This document shows positions 22,212 through 35,444 of a stretch of 64,000 nucleotides of DNA, in pieces. Source of the DNA: Globodera rostochiensis (lineage: Eukaryota; Nematoda; Chromadorea; Rhabditida; Heteroderidae); the NCBI GenBank assembly GCA_018350325.1, contig JAEVLN010000041.1, positions 186,001 through 250,000 of the forward strand, written 5' to 3'. The notes under the pieces were generated by a model, which was not told the origin of the DNA, searched no databases, and saw only the letters and a program-made list of their open reading frames with translations. A program made the position numbers and the translations under genes. The first letter of the stretch is position 1; every line of letters starts with the position of its first letter.

Positions 22212-23104
22212 TGGCGAGTCGACTCCAAAATGCCCGTGCCCGCCATTTGTGCCACCCGGAAAGTGGCGACTTAATCCCAACCCTTCCTTTTTTGAATAAA
22301 TCCGGCGCGCCGAAGTTAGAGGGAGGGTAAATGAAAATTTTGGAGTTTTTATGAAGCAAAACTCAAAAAAGACAAAAGATTTCGGATTTCGTCACTCGGA
22401 TTTCATCAGTAAAAGCAACAAATTGAAGCGTTTTAAAGCATGCTTACTTTCGTCCAAAAATGGAAAAGATCGACGGCTGAATGGTAATTTTGTCGTTTTT
22501 GCTAATGTTGTTTTGGCGTATTATGACAATTCCCCGTCGATTTCTCAGTCGGATTTTGCTTTCGCCGATCCCCCCCCCCCCTCACCAATTTCCATCGCTG
22601 TCCATCATTGACACTGTCCGACCGAACTGGATGATGGGGGGGGGGGGGGTAAGGGTAAAAATCGGTCATCGGAACGCGATGATCATTTTTGCCTCGGGGG
22701 ATGGATCAGCCCCAAAATCTCTCATCAGCCTGATTTATCATTCCTGTACTCCCCCCCCCCTTCCATATTCCCCGCCTCCGGCGGCGGCTCGTATCGCCAA
22801 GCCCTTCAGCGGCAGGCACTATGGTATAAAGAGGAAAGGGCATTGAGATGCTTCATTAGTCACTTCTTCCGCGACCATCCGCCATTTTTGCCGATCTGCG
22901 GGGGAAGAAAGGGGAAGGTCCTGTTTGATTGGCTTTTACCCTCCCGCCGCACTTTCCTTAGCCGGCAGAATAAAATACATAAATCCTCACCCGCCCGCCT
23001 TCTCGCGCATTTATCCATCACCAGAGGGGATGCCCTTTAATGTCTCACGCCAATTTTACTTTTGTCTCAATTTTCACAAAAATCTTTGCCTTTGCCTTTG
23101 ACAG
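22212..23104. other. 5' flank of the collagen gene
   Basis: Includes C/G-runs (22569-22579, 22635-22645, 22750-22760), a TATA-like GGTATAAAGAGG at about 22821-22832, and, directly before the collagen ATG, TTTGCCTTTGACAG, which could be a trans-splice or intron acceptor. Confidence 0.5.
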
Positions 23105-24601
23105 ATGCACCAAAAGGAGGAAAGGGACCATTCGAACCCTCCCAGCAAGCAAAGGGAGGAAGAGGACGACCTCAAAGTGCTAATGGCCGAGGCGGAGCGC
23201 TTCAAGAGGCTGGCCTTTCTGGGGGTGATGGTGTGCACCGGTGGGTGACCATTTTGGCACTGTCCCTCCCGGCACATTTCGCCCATTTCACTCAGTTGCC
23301 ACCCTGACAGCCTCAATGTGCGTGCCAATGCTCTATTCCTACACACATTACATCCAAACCTCACTTCGAGACGAAGTCGGCTTCTGCGTTCACAGAACAC
23401 ACAATTTGTACAACGAATTCGCTAAGGTCCCCCCCTCCACCCTCTCCCTCATAAAAAAATCATCCCTCCCCTCCCCCACCGCAAAAACCTAAATTTAAGT
23501 ACGAAATTGTCCGCCGACCCAAGCGATCTTCTTCTCTCGCCAGCCAATTCCTCATCTCCGGCCATGGAGGTCTTTCAGAGGCGCTCTTCACGCCAAACAA
23601 CGCCCAACGTCGCAAATCGCGACAAGGCGGCTACGAACAGGTCATTGCCGGTTATGCCGCCTCCGGGTCGCAATCACAACTAACCCCTCCGGCACCATCC
23701 GCACCCGCGAACGCATACGGGGGCAACCAGTCGCCTCCGACAGCCCCACAACAGCAGACTCCGCCGCCACCCATAAACTACGGACCTTCTCCATCCGCAG
23801 CGCCAGCACCGGCTGTCAGTGTTCCTCATCAACAACAGCAGGAACAGGCGGAAGAACAATGCTGTTCATGCGCCGTTGGACCAGCCGGGGAACCTGGATT
23901 ACCAGGCGAGGACGGGAAAGACGGAAAAGACGGACTTCCGGGTCAGGCGGGGCAGGAAGGCGCGGATGCCCAGGAGCAGGGACAAACCTCTGGCGGGTAC
24001 GACGAATTCTGCTTCGACTGTCCAGGTTTTATTGGAATTCTCCGCCGGGTGACCGTGTTGCGTTCTTTCAGCCGCCTATCCTGGCCCACCAGGAGCGTTG
24101 GGTCCAAAAGGACCGCCAGGACAGCCGGGACTGCCTGGACAGCCCGGCATACCCGGAGCCCCGGGACTTCAGGGGCCGCCGGGCCCAGCAGGCCCTCTTG
24201 GAGCAAATGGACCCCCCGGACAGCCGGGGCCAAGGGGTAAACATCGGAGTATATCAACATTGACTTGATTGAGATCTTGGATTCCACGTCAGGGTTGGAC
24301 GGACAACTTTCGGATGTGCCCGGCATCCACGGACCTCCGGGACCAATCGGACCGCCAGGGCTCCCAGGACTTCCTGGAGAGGCGGGCCTTCAAGGACAAA
24401 GCAAAGTGGGGCGTTCAGTTTCTTATTTCAGTATAAAGTCTACAAAAATAGGCCGGCCCACCCGGACCTCCTGGCGATGCGGGCCTACCCGGACTTCCCG
24501 GACAGCCAGGCCAGGCCGGACAGAACGCGTCGGACGGGGAGCCGGGGGGAAAGGGCGGGTGCGACCATTGCCCGGCACCGCGGACCGCCCCCGGCTATTG
24601 A
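23105..24601 (+). CDS. Cuticle collagen
   Basis: Exons 23105..23240, 23296..23426, 23500..24025, 24072..24236, 24293..24405 and 24452..24601 join in phase to 406 aa. The order is typical for nematode cuticle collagens: cytosolic N-terminus; one membrane segment ([13 protein letters not shown] followed by [13 protein letters not shown], about residues 34-62); a subtilisin-like cleavage site RRPKR (94-98); a Gln/Pro-rich linker; CCSC; then Gly-X-Y blocks from about residue 216, interrupted near FCFDCPG; and a tail with [13 protein letters not shown]. Cys pairs flanking the triple helix are kept. Expected function: trimeric collagen secreted by hypodermis into cuticle during moults. The exon 3 acceptor (TTTAAG at 23499) was chosen because it is the one that restores frame and includes RRPKR. 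Probable TATA-like element about 280 bp upstream. Confidence 0.95.
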
Positions 24602-25099
24602 AGGGATCGCTTCGTTCGTCCCATCTCTCCCTGCTCAATCTCAATTTTGTGTCCGTCACACTATCGCACTTTTGCTGCTTATTTTCACAAAATATTTCCA
24701 TAAACTTTTTTGTTTGGTTCTGTTGGGGGGAATTTGTGCAGTGAATGGGAAGACATCTCAAACTTTAAAGGTATACAAAGCTCAATTCAAACATCGAGAC
24801 TATATGTATTTTATTGAAAGTTAACCAATAAACAAAAAAACGGATAATTGGTCAATTCATCACATTTTAATTAGGAAATGATAATAATTTATGCACCACC
24901 AAAACGTAACAACGCCCCTCACTCAAATTTCAAGAAACGGCGGCAAAACTTCGGCTTGTTCCCTCTCTACCAAAGTTTGATCGGCAAAATTGTCTAATAA
25001 AGATTCGTGTCGTGGACAGCGGGGGGGGGGGGGGGGGGGGGGGGTTGGGGGGTAAACAAACCGAAGAATCCCTTCCGGGTACTGTCTAACAGCGTTTGA
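24602..25099. other. Intergenic between convergent genes
   Basis: 3' flanks of the collagen (+) and coatomer (-) genes. Contains a 24-base G-run at 25021-25044. Confidence 0.6.
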
Positions 25100-28000
25100 T
25101 CAATCGTTTTTATTACATGCTATTTTCTCTTCCTCTTTGTCGTCGTCCTCACTTTCTTCCTCTTCCTCCCCCGAATTTTCTCCCGCCAATGTTTCCCCTG
25201 GCGGGCCTTTGACGGATGAAGGGCATTGTTGTTGTTGCTGGTCGGGCTGCGTTTGCTGATGGTCGGGTAGGTGCTGTACCACTAAGTCCGAGTCGTCGTC
25301 CGCGTCCACCAGCTTGTCCAGGGAGGACATCGAACTTATTGCGGAGGTGAAGTCCTGGTCCTTGCGATGGGTCTGCTGAGAAAGCGACAATTTTAGAAAT
25401 TATTGTAAGATTGCAGCATTCATCTACTCATGCAACTCGTATTGATAACAAAAGACAAATCCCCCCAAAGAATACAAAAAAATAATTCAAATTGTCCAAT
25501 TGCCCACCTCATCATCGCCTTCTGAGCCTTCCGAAGTTGGCGGTAATAGCGATGTCTCCTCTCGATTTTCGGGCAATGTAGGCGGTTTCTCAACCTGTAA
25601 AGTCCAAAATGGACAAAAACTAATCAAATATTTGTTCGGGAGGAACCCAAATTATTCAAATATTTGTGACATTTTGTCTCATTTCCCTTGCCACGATCCT
25701 TTGACCTTCTCGCCTCCCTTCTGCGCCTATTCCCTCCTTTCCCTTCCATTCATTCACTTATGGTAATTGATACCCCCCCCCCCCCGAAGTCCCTATTATC
25801 TAAGGTCAACATTTGTCGTTGAATAAATATTCTATTTATTCCATTGGATTTTGGGGCATAAAATTATTCAAAACCATTAAATTGGGTGCTTCGCTTGCAA
25901 TTGTTTTCGACGATGAGCCCACCGTCTGTACGTCTTCAGCGCCAACGTCGCGCTGTTTCTCCGCTTGAAGCGCTTCCGCAAAGCCAGGGAACAAATTTTC
26001 GTATTTTAACGGATCCGCCAAACTTTCGCCAATATTCTGAAGAACAGTTCATAAAAATGAATGGCATTATATTAATTACCCGTTTGCTAATGCCACTCAG
26101 ATTTTGACTTGCAGCGTCTCGCCACAGCGCCACCAAATGAGAAACCTTAAAAAGTGAGGAGAAAAATGGGGGCATTTGCATGGAATGTTTGTTGAGAGAC
26201 TCACTTGGCTGGGCGCGTATGTGTGGGCAAAGAAAGCCGCCTCGGGGATTCGGCCATTCTCGACCAAAGTGTCAATGCATTGCTGGACATTGCCCAAAAG
26301 AAAGTTGGACAGAAAGGAAACGTTGTGTTGGCCTTGGGAGTGCGACTCAGTGGCCAATTGGGCCATCTAAACAATAAAACAAAATAAACTTTGTCGGTCC
26401 AATGAAAGGGCTCAAAACAAATTAGCCTAATTATTTGAAAGTACCAATCGATTGGAACCGGCACAAGAAGCGAGCAGAAGAAGGCCCCCAAAGTCATTGG
26501 CCTTCGCAAGGCATTCGCCGGCCAACCGAAGCTCCGATTTGATTGTCTGAAGTAAAAAAACGTAAAATTCCAAAATAAATTCCAACCGCCGCATGGGCCA
26601 GTTGCTTCCACTTCTCCTCGCTGTCCGCTTGTTGAGCCTAAAATTATCAATTCAATTACAAATTTAAATGTTTACAAATTAATTAAAATATTAAACAATT
26701 TTAAAAGTGCAAAAACAATTCCATTTCGTAGGCGGAGCCCAAATCGCCCAATGACAGCGCCAGCTCAAATCGATGCTGCGGGTCTTGACTGACCGCAAGC
26801 GCTTGTTTTTTGAAACCCTGCAAACAAAAATGAATAAATAATATATAAGTTAATTTATATTTAAATTGTACGTATTGTCAATTAACTTCACCTGTTTTTC
26901 AAGGAATTGTGCCACACGAGTGTATTGACTTTCCGGAATGGCCTTCAGAATGCGGTCGGCAGTGTCGAAGTCGCGACACATCACCGCCGTTTGATACTCC
27001 AACACGGACAACAACAATTTGTACGACACGATATTGTGGTCTTTGTCGCTGGCGAACACGCGGTTTTCTTTAGCCAAATAACCAAGCTAAAAGGACATTT
27101 TTTGAAAAGGGAACAAATAAAACCCATGAACATTTAAAGTCCGCCAAATTCCCATTAAATAATTTATTTTTGTGGTTTTCATCCACACGCACTTTTCACT
27201 GTTAAATAAAATGAATAGCGCGTGTACAAATCTTCATTCTCACATTTTTATGTGAAGAGTGCACCTTTAATGGAGATGATACACTCTCATTTCAAAATGT
27301 GTCAAAGTCCAACAAAAGTCCGATGGTTCAAAAAAACAAAAAGAAATTTCCACCCACCAAATAGAGAGGCCGGTCCATGTGTGCAATAGTGACCAATTCG
27401 CCCCCCACATAATAACTGAGTCGGTTGAGAGTGGTCGTGAAGATGAAGCAGTACCCAATCCAGAAACCAGTTTTGACCGATTCGCTCAATTCACCTTAAT
27501 TATGGGATAATGCCAATCAGCCCGTTTATTATTCACATGTTTTAATTTTCGTAGCAATATTCGATGTAAATTCTTTAAATGTTTCCATCATACCAATCAC
27601 TTCGAAGGCGTCCTCAATTCCATCCGGTCCGATGTCCGCCACATTCGCATTGGCGACTGCGTCCGCGTTGTATTTGAGAATATATAACGATTGGTCACCG
27701 CCGATCGCGACCTGGAAAATTGTGAATACGGCGAGGAGTTAAGAGAAAGCTTATTTGTAAGCATAAATTTAAACCCAAAACGTAAAATAACAAATGGAAA
27801 ACTAACCATTTCGCCATTTTCACTCCAATAAACATTTTTGGCCGCAATTTCAACACGGCGAATCACGTGTCCGGTGTCCCAGTCGTAAAACAACAGCGAC
27901 CCGGCCGATCGGGCGGCCAGCAAATGACCCCCGTTGATGCCCTCGAGCATTATATCAGGTCGAATTTGAAGCACTTCCTAGATGACAATTGTTGAAGGCG

Positions 28001-30520
28001 TTCAAGTAATAGTTAGTGACAGTAACCAAACTACTTATTTCCTATTCCTCTCCCCCACCCCTAAATCCTTCCAATAAAGTCTTTATCCAAACCTTAAAAT
28101 TCTTAAACACTTTGACCAGCTGCGAGCTTTCCTGGACAGCGTACAGATTGGAGTCGTTGGCCCAAGCAAAGTCCAGGCTCGACCCGAAGGACTACGGAAA
28201 TTGTATTAAATGGACGAAGAAACAGAAATTATCACCTTATTTCGCAAAGCGGTTGCTGTGTAGATTATGTACTCGCCGTCTCCACAGACAACAACGAAGC
28301 GTCCGTTGGGCGAATGCTGCACCTTTTGTGGGTATATTTCAGTGGACCCCATTTCTTTGATCGCTAATGCCAATCGCTCGCCATCTTTAAAGTGAGTTAA
28401 AGATTAAAACTAAAATGATAAATGAAGAGATATAAATATAAATAAAGCAACTTCGATTCGACGGTATTCTCACCCTGTAAACTGTCCAGCGTCTGTTCGT
28501 CAATTGTTTTCAAATTGGCCAATTGTATTTCGGTGTGCCGGGCCCACAACACTTTGCCACTGGCGTCCATTGACACGGCCGGCTCCTCCCGACCCAAATT
28601 GATGGTAACTGAGCCTTCGTCGTAGCCAATTGCGACTGTGTTGGAGCCACGCTGAGCGATGATACACCAAACTCGCTCCAACCCGTAGTTTAGCGTTGTT
28701 TCCAGTCTATTAGCAGAAAAAATTAAATTAAGATTTTAAGGAATTCTTTAGGAATTTTCCAATTTTATGGCTGGCTTCATATTAAATCATTCAACATTAT
28801 CGTTCAGAACGTGAACAGCAGTATTGTTGGTATAATCATAAGCCAAATTCGAATAAATCGCAAGCGGACCCGAACCAACGCCGAGGGGGACAACGAATTT
28901 GGACTAAACCATCGAAGCCATAACCATTCAGAGTGACCTGTTTGTGTTTGCATGCCAAATACGCACAGTCGAATCCTCGGAGCCGGTGATGATGATGGGC
29001 AATTCGGGATGGAAACACACTGCGGACACATTGTGTGAATGGCCGTCCAACGTGACCACGCACGTTTTGTTCTGATAGTCCCAAATTTTGATGAGGCGAT
29101 CGTCCGCACCCGAAATTAAATAGGGCTTCTCGCCTCCGTGGTAATAATCGACACAATTAACCTGAACAATCGGAGAATATAACGCCGAGCAGCCAAAGAT
29201 AATCAAAAATCGAAGCCCAAATGAAAAACAAATGCCCTAATTTGTAAGTTCGATTCGATTGTACCGACCCAACAACGGCAACATTTCGGCATTTACCCTC
29301 CCCCCCCCCCCTCCTTTCATCAGCACCAACCCCTTTCTCGTGGCCTTCAAGTGTAAAATTTGGCATGGAGCTACCAAATTGCCACACTTTGATGGTTTTG
29401 TCCAATGAGGCGGTGGCGAAAGTGTTGTTGTCCTTCGGGTTGATTACCAATTGCATCACGTAATGAGTGTGCCCTGGAGAGACCAAAACCATGAAGTTGT
29501 TACATCTTATGGATCAAATTTTCTTTCTGGATCCAGAAAAACTTGTCCGATATGTCCGCGAGATTCAGACCCAGAATCCGAGATTTTGTAAATTCCAACT
29601 AAATTCTTCTATTTTTTAAAAAGATTTCTGCAACTGCCCCCTTATTTACCAAATTATTCAATTCATTTTCTCCTATTTTGTTACAATGTACAAACAATTA
29701 AGGCGATTAAACATTTATGGAAAATGCGTCCGCATTCAATGAGACCAATTCCCAAGCTTTTTCTTCACAAAGTTAAATCAAACCAAATTTTCATTCATTT
29801 GCGATTTTATGGCAGCAATAAAAACAAGATTGCATTAAAAGATTTTAAAAAGCTTTCTGAGTAATGTTTTTGCAGCATTTTGATAAAATGAAATATTTTT
29901 CCTCATAAAACATTTCGGAATCCCCCCCCCCCCCTCCGGTTACGGGCCATGTCCAACCTTCGAAAGTTTGCTTCAACTTCCATTTGTCTTCCCAATCCCA
30001 CAGTTTTATCAGCATGTCGTCGGACGAAGTCAGCAAAAACGGTTGAGTGGGGTGGACGGCAATGGAGCGGAGATAGTCCGAATGGGCCTCCTAAAACATT
30101 TTTGCAATGTTTTTAAAAGCAATGCATCGACCATTTGGTGAACTCGTTCCAACGTGTTATAGTTGAAAATGCGCAGTTGCATGTCGTCGGAACCGGTGGC
30201 TATCCAATTCTTACGCACAACAAATTTTGCAGCCCGTACGGGCAGCTCACAGACCTTAAGTTTCTTATAATCACAAAAAAAACCTTTAAGCAATTCTCAT
30301 GTCATGGGCAAGTAATGCTTCAAAAGCCATTTAAGAGGCAAAAAGTTCTTTGATTAACCTCAAACGATTTGATGAGCTGTTGTGTGTCGTAATTCCACAT
30401 GTGCACAAAGCCATTATACAGAGAGATTAACATCCACGACTCGTGTTGATGCAAATCCACGGATTTGACGCGGTCTGAGCGCGCCAACAGCTTCCGTTTC
30501 ACATCCAAACGTAATGGCAT
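25100..30520 (-). CDS. copb-2: Coatomer subunit beta' (COPB2)
   Basis: Twenty exons, complement: 30359..30520, 30132..30254, 29958..30090, 29331..29473, 28938..29161, 28474..28706, 28236..28384, 28093..28191, 27807..27977, 27594..27711, 27358..27494, 26892..27086, 26722..26817, 26587..26637, 26445..26546, 26205..26366, 26080..26145, 25923..26036, 25508..25594, 25100..25375; 946 aa (human 906). The start [20 protein letters not shown] is near-identical to the family. WD repeats follow ([53 protein letters not shown]), then the second propeller and the alpha-solenoid ([47 protein letters not shown]). The COPI coat subunit binds KKXX cargo on Golgi membranes. The tail is acidic and Gln-rich. The exon 13 donor (26721) reads GA, not GT. 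Exon 18 can also read through to a stop at 25836 that overlaps AATAAA. Confidence 0.97.
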
Positions 30521-31239
30521 TGCAATTTGTTTTTATTTATTTATTTCTAGAAGAATAAAGGCAATCCACGATCACTGAGACAAGCAACCATTATAATAAT
30601 TAGTTATGACAAATAGAAACTAATAAAACTACGTAAAACGTGGCGAGTAGCTTTTCACAGGAGACTATTCAGCGCGGCCGTTTCAGATCCTTTTACGAAT
30701 GTTAATCGAACGAGTACATAGCGTGGAATTGTTCAAAGAAAGAGGCTAGAACAGAACGATCAATTGACAAACATATTTTAATTTTTAAGTTTATTTTTTT
30801 ATATTTTTGTTATTTTTTCGCAACGCAAATGTCAAATTTTTCCTGCGGCAAAGTGTCGGGCAATCCAAATTAGTACTTAAAAACGATTAATTCATTGTTT
30901 TTCGGGGGTGAGAATGCACCGGTGTCCGTACGACAGTGCTTGAAAATGGACCCTCGTAATTAAAAATTAAAAATGTCCTTATTTTCAAGAATGTACTTGA
31001 AAAATGAGAATTTGGCGTGAGTGTTGAAAATTTAAGGGTTTTAATGGAAATATTCGTGTTTGGCATTGTGTATTCAAAATTCAATAGAAAATAGTCATTT
31101 TATCAAAAATGCGCTTTTCAAAACATCGGATTTGATTCTTTCTAGTTGCTCCATATTTTCAAGCATATTTTTTGTTCAATTTCTTTAACAAATTCATCAA
31201 AATTCCCAAAAAATTTTCCCGGCAGCGCCTGTCGGCCGG
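30521..31239. other. 5' flank of copb-2, no supported gene
   Basis: AT-rich intergenic DNA. No coding or repeat signal that I can support. Confidence 0.4.
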
Positions 31240-31610
31240 AGCACCACGATTCGGCGCCGGCGCCGGCAAGTTTTTCGTTATAACTTAGTTCAAAGTCAAC
31301 CAAACCAAACATTCTTGGTATCATTCGAAACCCTTAGTATGCTGAACCTTTGATCAAGCTTAAGCTAACCGATTTGTCTTTTCAAAAAAAAGTTATAGCT
31401 TAAAACCTGTAAAAATCTCAATTTTCCGTGCTTTTTTGCGCGGCTGAGTCATAACTTTTTTTTATTTAAGTCGAATCGGTTAGCTTTTGCCTTTGTAAGT
31501 TTCTACTCATTGCATGCTTTCGAATGATACCAAGCATATTTGGTTTGGTTGACTTTGAACAAAGTTATAACGTTACAAACTTCGGCGCCGAATCGTGCCC
31601 CAAGGGTTGA
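31240..31610. repeat. Long imperfect palindrome (MITE-like)
   Basis: Left arm (about 31245-31420) and right arm (about 31440-31605) are inverted copies. Shared stretches include GATACCAAG, TTTGGTTTGGTTGACTTTGAA, AAGTTATAAC, GGCGCCGAATCGTG and AATCGGTTAGCT, each present in both orientations. It would fold into one long hairpin. No coding frame is supported. Confidence 0.85.
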
Positions 31611-32384
31611 AGCTGAAACGGGAGCCAAAGGGAGGAGGCTGAAACGGGAAAAAAATGCCAAAAGGGGAAATAAATCGCCCTTTAACTCTAAGCTCCGACT
31701 TTCCCCCAAGGAGTTAAGCTTGGATGGACAAGGCATGGCCACTGACCGTCCATTGGGGGTACTGTAGCCTAATTTGGGTAAATCTAATTTCCGATATTCA
31801 GAAAGTAATTAAACGCCCTATATCATGAAATTAATTTTAAGCCTTTTTTCAATCTTTAAGCAAATAAAAACGATTATTTCTTAAAATCCATGAAATTTAC
31901 CTTTATTCAAAAAATTTAGCCCGTGTAAACCCGTGTCAAAACACACGGGCTAAAATCCCTTGTTGCCCATGAACCCGTTGAGCATTTATTGAGGAGAAAA
32001 CAATTTCTAAAAGCTTTTTAAATTTTTTCCCGATTTTTTAAAAATAGGGCGGCATTTACAACCTTTGGAATTTTCATTTTTTGGTTGCACGAAATCACCG
32101 ATTATTAAAAATTCTTTGTCAAATGAATTGGTAATTATTGGGCCAATTTTTAAAAATTCATTAAATTTTCAAAAATTTCCTCGCAGCGCCTAGGCACCGC
32201 GGACACCTTCTAAAAACCCTGATCCTGGATTTTTCAAAAATCCGGTCTCAACAACTCAGTTTCCTATTTTGTCAAATTCGAAATTGGCAAGAAATTTTTT
32301 TGCTATTTACATAACAAAAATCTGGCGGCGTCTTCCGACGGAATTTTCCTGGAACGGGAATAAAACGGGATTCCCGTTCGGGAT

Positions 32385-32499
32385 CAGGGCTGGGCGAAAC
32401 TCGGTTTCGAGCTTCGACTTTTTGCGAAATTTCGGGTATTTTGGGGTTTCGAGTTTCGGGTCGGGTTCGGGTAGTGCGCCGAGCTTCACCCCAGCCCTG
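32385..32499. mobile_element. hAT-type MITE, 115 bp
   Basis: Inverted ends CAGGGCTGGGCGAA and its counterpart CACCCCAGCCCTG are flanked by perfect 8-bp duplications TTCGGGAT (32377-32384 and 32500-32507). The core consists of TTTCGAG/TTTCGGG repeats. Non-autonomous. Confidence 0.92.
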
Positions 32500-34635
32500 T
32501 TCGGGATCCGTTCTGTTAAATTTGAAATTCCGGTTTCCGTGTATTTTTATTTTCCCGGGCTCTAGTCAAGATATATTTACATAGAATTATTGTTAAACTT
32601 GTTAAAAAAATTTTTCAAAAAAAAACCCTTGCTCGTGAACGGGCCCGTGTTTTTGCCTGACACGGCAACACGGGTTTTTAGCCTGTGTCATTTGGAAATT
32701 CCGATCTCTAGTAGCCATAACCAGCCGATTGCGCCTCAAAAAGACGAAAAGCAAAAAATCGTCTTTTGTCGAATTCGAATCTCCGGCTTTGCCTCCCCCC
32801 CCCCCCCTTTAACATCGACCGATGGATGGCATTGCTTCCGTTTATTTGTTAATTTCTTTTATTTTAATTCGATTAAGCCTTTCATGGACAAGTGCGACTG
32901 TATCTGTGGAGATCGACTCATTGGTGGGGCAATACAACACAATTTTTGATGGGTTGGATTGGGTAGCGATTCCAAAGGATTGGAATAAAATGTTTCAGTC
33001 GCCGACTCAAAATCTTTGTCCCTTTGTATTCCTTCGAATATTTTTGCCCTTTTTTTGGAGACGAATAAAACGAGTTTTGGTATCTGTGGCGGGCGGAGAT
33101 TGAAGAAATTTGATGGGAACATTGCACACGAGGGGACGCGGGGGGGGGGGAATACTTTTTGCCCTGTGACGGACGGGGATTCCCGCCCGATTTTGTGATT
33201 TGATTGCGGAACAGCGGAAAGAGTTGGACGTCGGTCAGAGGTTATTAAAGGGTTATTAGGAGGTTATTAAGGGATTATTAAACTGTCCCTGAGGCATTAA
33301 GAAATAATCCTTCTTCCCTTGTCGTTTAATATGTACATTAAAGTGCTGCCAAAAGAAAGAATTGTATCATTTATTACCAAACAAAGTTACATTTAAAGGG
33401 GGGCTATTCGTCATTTTCTTACTCAGCTAATTAGCACACATTCTTTCTTCAAATTGGCAAAAATGTATCGGCGTTCTTTTCATATTTCCCTCCGTTTTTA
33501 TATTATTTCGCAATCGCCCCCCCCCCCCCGCCTCCCCCCCCCCCCGCCTCCCCTCCCCGTATTCTGCCAGTCAACAACCAGCCCCCCACCCACCCACCAC
33601 GCCTTTCCTTTTGCTTTACTCCTTTCGTCACCGGTCTCCCACCACGTGAGATCGGAAGGCGACTGCCTCCCCCCCGGGGAGTGTCCCTTCTTGAGCTTCG
33701 GTTCTTTACGTTAGTCTCGTATCTTCCCCCCTAACCCCTTTGAACTACAACTTCAACTTTTACTACATGTTGAACGGAACATAAATTAAAATATTCTCTC
33801 GCCGTCCAAAGCCGCCTTTCCCACACGAGCCTTTTTTCTTCTCTGCCCCCCCTCTCCCTCTCGCCCTCTCGATCCCACTTCAACAGTGCCTCTCCGCCAC
33901 GAATTCCTTGGGAGAGGGCGCAATCAATTAACTGCCAGTCTCTCGCCTGCTGCCTCCGCCTCTTTTGCTCTTTCCCTTTTTATCCCTTAGCCATTGGACG
34001 CTTGCCAACGTGGGGAGTTCGATGTGGAATATGGGGGAGAGGGAGGGGGAGGGGGAAAGGGGGGGGGGGGTGGCTGGCAGCAATATCAGTGTGGGATTGG
34101 TGGGTAGGGGGCAATCGATACCTCCGGGGAGGGGAGAAGGGATGGGCCCTTCCCCTCCCCTCCCCTCCCCCCCCCCCCTCGACTAACAATGTTCCATCCT
34201 TTCCCACTCACTCTTCTTATGTATTAACGATTAACTGACTCTGGCTGGCTGATTAAACGGCCAATTATGAGGGGTTGGAGGGCCCTCACATTCATTCGCC
34301 GATAAAGTCTCCGATCGGTTGGCGGGAGGCGATGGGGGAAAATCGCTATGAGACGCAAGAAGTGTCCCCCCCCCCTTTCCCTTCCCTTCCCTTTCTTTCA
34401 TCTTCGTTCTCCCGTCGATGCCCCCCCCCCATTCACTGAAAGTGTTCTTTCACTCATAGTCTGGCCCTTCTCCGCGAATTCGTCACCATTTCCTTTTAAT
34501 CCCTTTCCCTTTCGCAGGCTTTTCTCATTTTATTCATTCATTTCCACTAACACGCGGAATAATCGATGCTTAATTATTTAATTGGATCTTAGCCAAAAAT
34601 CAACTTAAAGCTGACAATTTTGTCGAACTCAAATT

Positions 34636-35340
34636 CTCCCCCCCCCCCTCCTCCCTTTCCACTTGCCCCCCCCTTCGTTACCCCATTCTTTGGCCAACCC
34701 CTTCCACTCCTTACCCTTCTCTTCTTACTTTTTCAATCAATCTTTCAACCCTTCCCCTCCCCATACCACCCCCTTCCCCCCCCCCCCCCCCATACCACCC
34801 CCTTCCCCCCCCCCCTTATCCCCCCTCCCTCCCTCCCCTTATCCCCCCTCCCTCCCTCCCTCCCTCCCTCCCCCCCCCCCTTAACACCCTCTTCCCTCCC
34901 CCTCTTATTCCCCCTCCCTCCCTCCCCTTATCCCCCCTCCCTCCCTCCCTCCCCCCTTAACACCCTCTTCCCTCCCCCCTTCCCCCCTTACCACCCCCCC
35001 CCCTCCTAACACCCCCCTTTCCAGCCCCTCCCCGCTTAACACCCACCCCTACCCCCCCCCCCCCCCCCTCCTAACACCCCCCTTTCCAGCCCCTCCCCGC
35101 TTAACAACCCCCTTCCCCCCCTTACCACCCCCACCCCCCCCCCCCCCTCCTAACACCTCCCTTTCCAGCCCCTCCCCGCTTAACACCCACCCCTACCACC
35201 CCCTTCTCCCCCCTTTCTTCCCCTCCCCCTTACCACCCCCACCCACCCCCCCCCCCCCCCCCTCCCCCTCCTAAAACTTCCTTTCCAGCCCCTCCCCGCT
35301 TAACACCCACCCCTAACAACCCCCCCCCCCCCCCCACTTC
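34636..35340. repeat. C-rich minisatellite upstream of hlh-30
   Basis: Pyrimidine-rich plus strand. Two unit types: CTTATCCCCCCTCCCTCC blocks (34760-34990), then about four copies of a longer unit containing TTTCCAGCCCCTCCCCGC and TTAACACCCACCCCTA (35020-35320). Confidence 0.95.
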
Positions 35341-35444
35341 CTCCAACTAAACTTTGTAATTATAACAAAAGAGACCAAGAGACACTGAATAATTTGTCGA
35401 AACAGAGACTCGGGCGGGAGACACACTGGCACAAAAACAGTTAA

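Larger units (their letters stand above)
31611..35444. other. Intergenic, repeat-rich
   Basis: Holds the 115-bp MITE at 32385 and the C-rich array at 34636. Motifs around CCCGTGT recur near 31921-31950 and 32643-32680. A plus-strand frame at 32822-33103 starts with a hydrophobic stretch (ASVYLLISFILIRLSLSW) but the antisense frame is equally open and I recognise neither. C- and G-rich runs occupy 33517-33560 and 34058-34180. Confidence 0.4.

Noticed and set aside
23062..23307. Plus-strand frame overlapping collagen exon 1 with Gly-rich residues
   Set aside because: It is the wrong frame; the collagen membrane segment and downstream exons fit the ATG at 23105.
29157..29492. Open extension of copb-2 exon 4 past 29331 into C-rich DNA
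   Set aside because: Breaks the WD repeat; the GTTGGT donor at 29330 restores it exactly.
32822..33122. Opposing 80-90 codon frames with a hydrophobic start
   Set aside because: Sense and antisense are equally open and neither has splice or family support.
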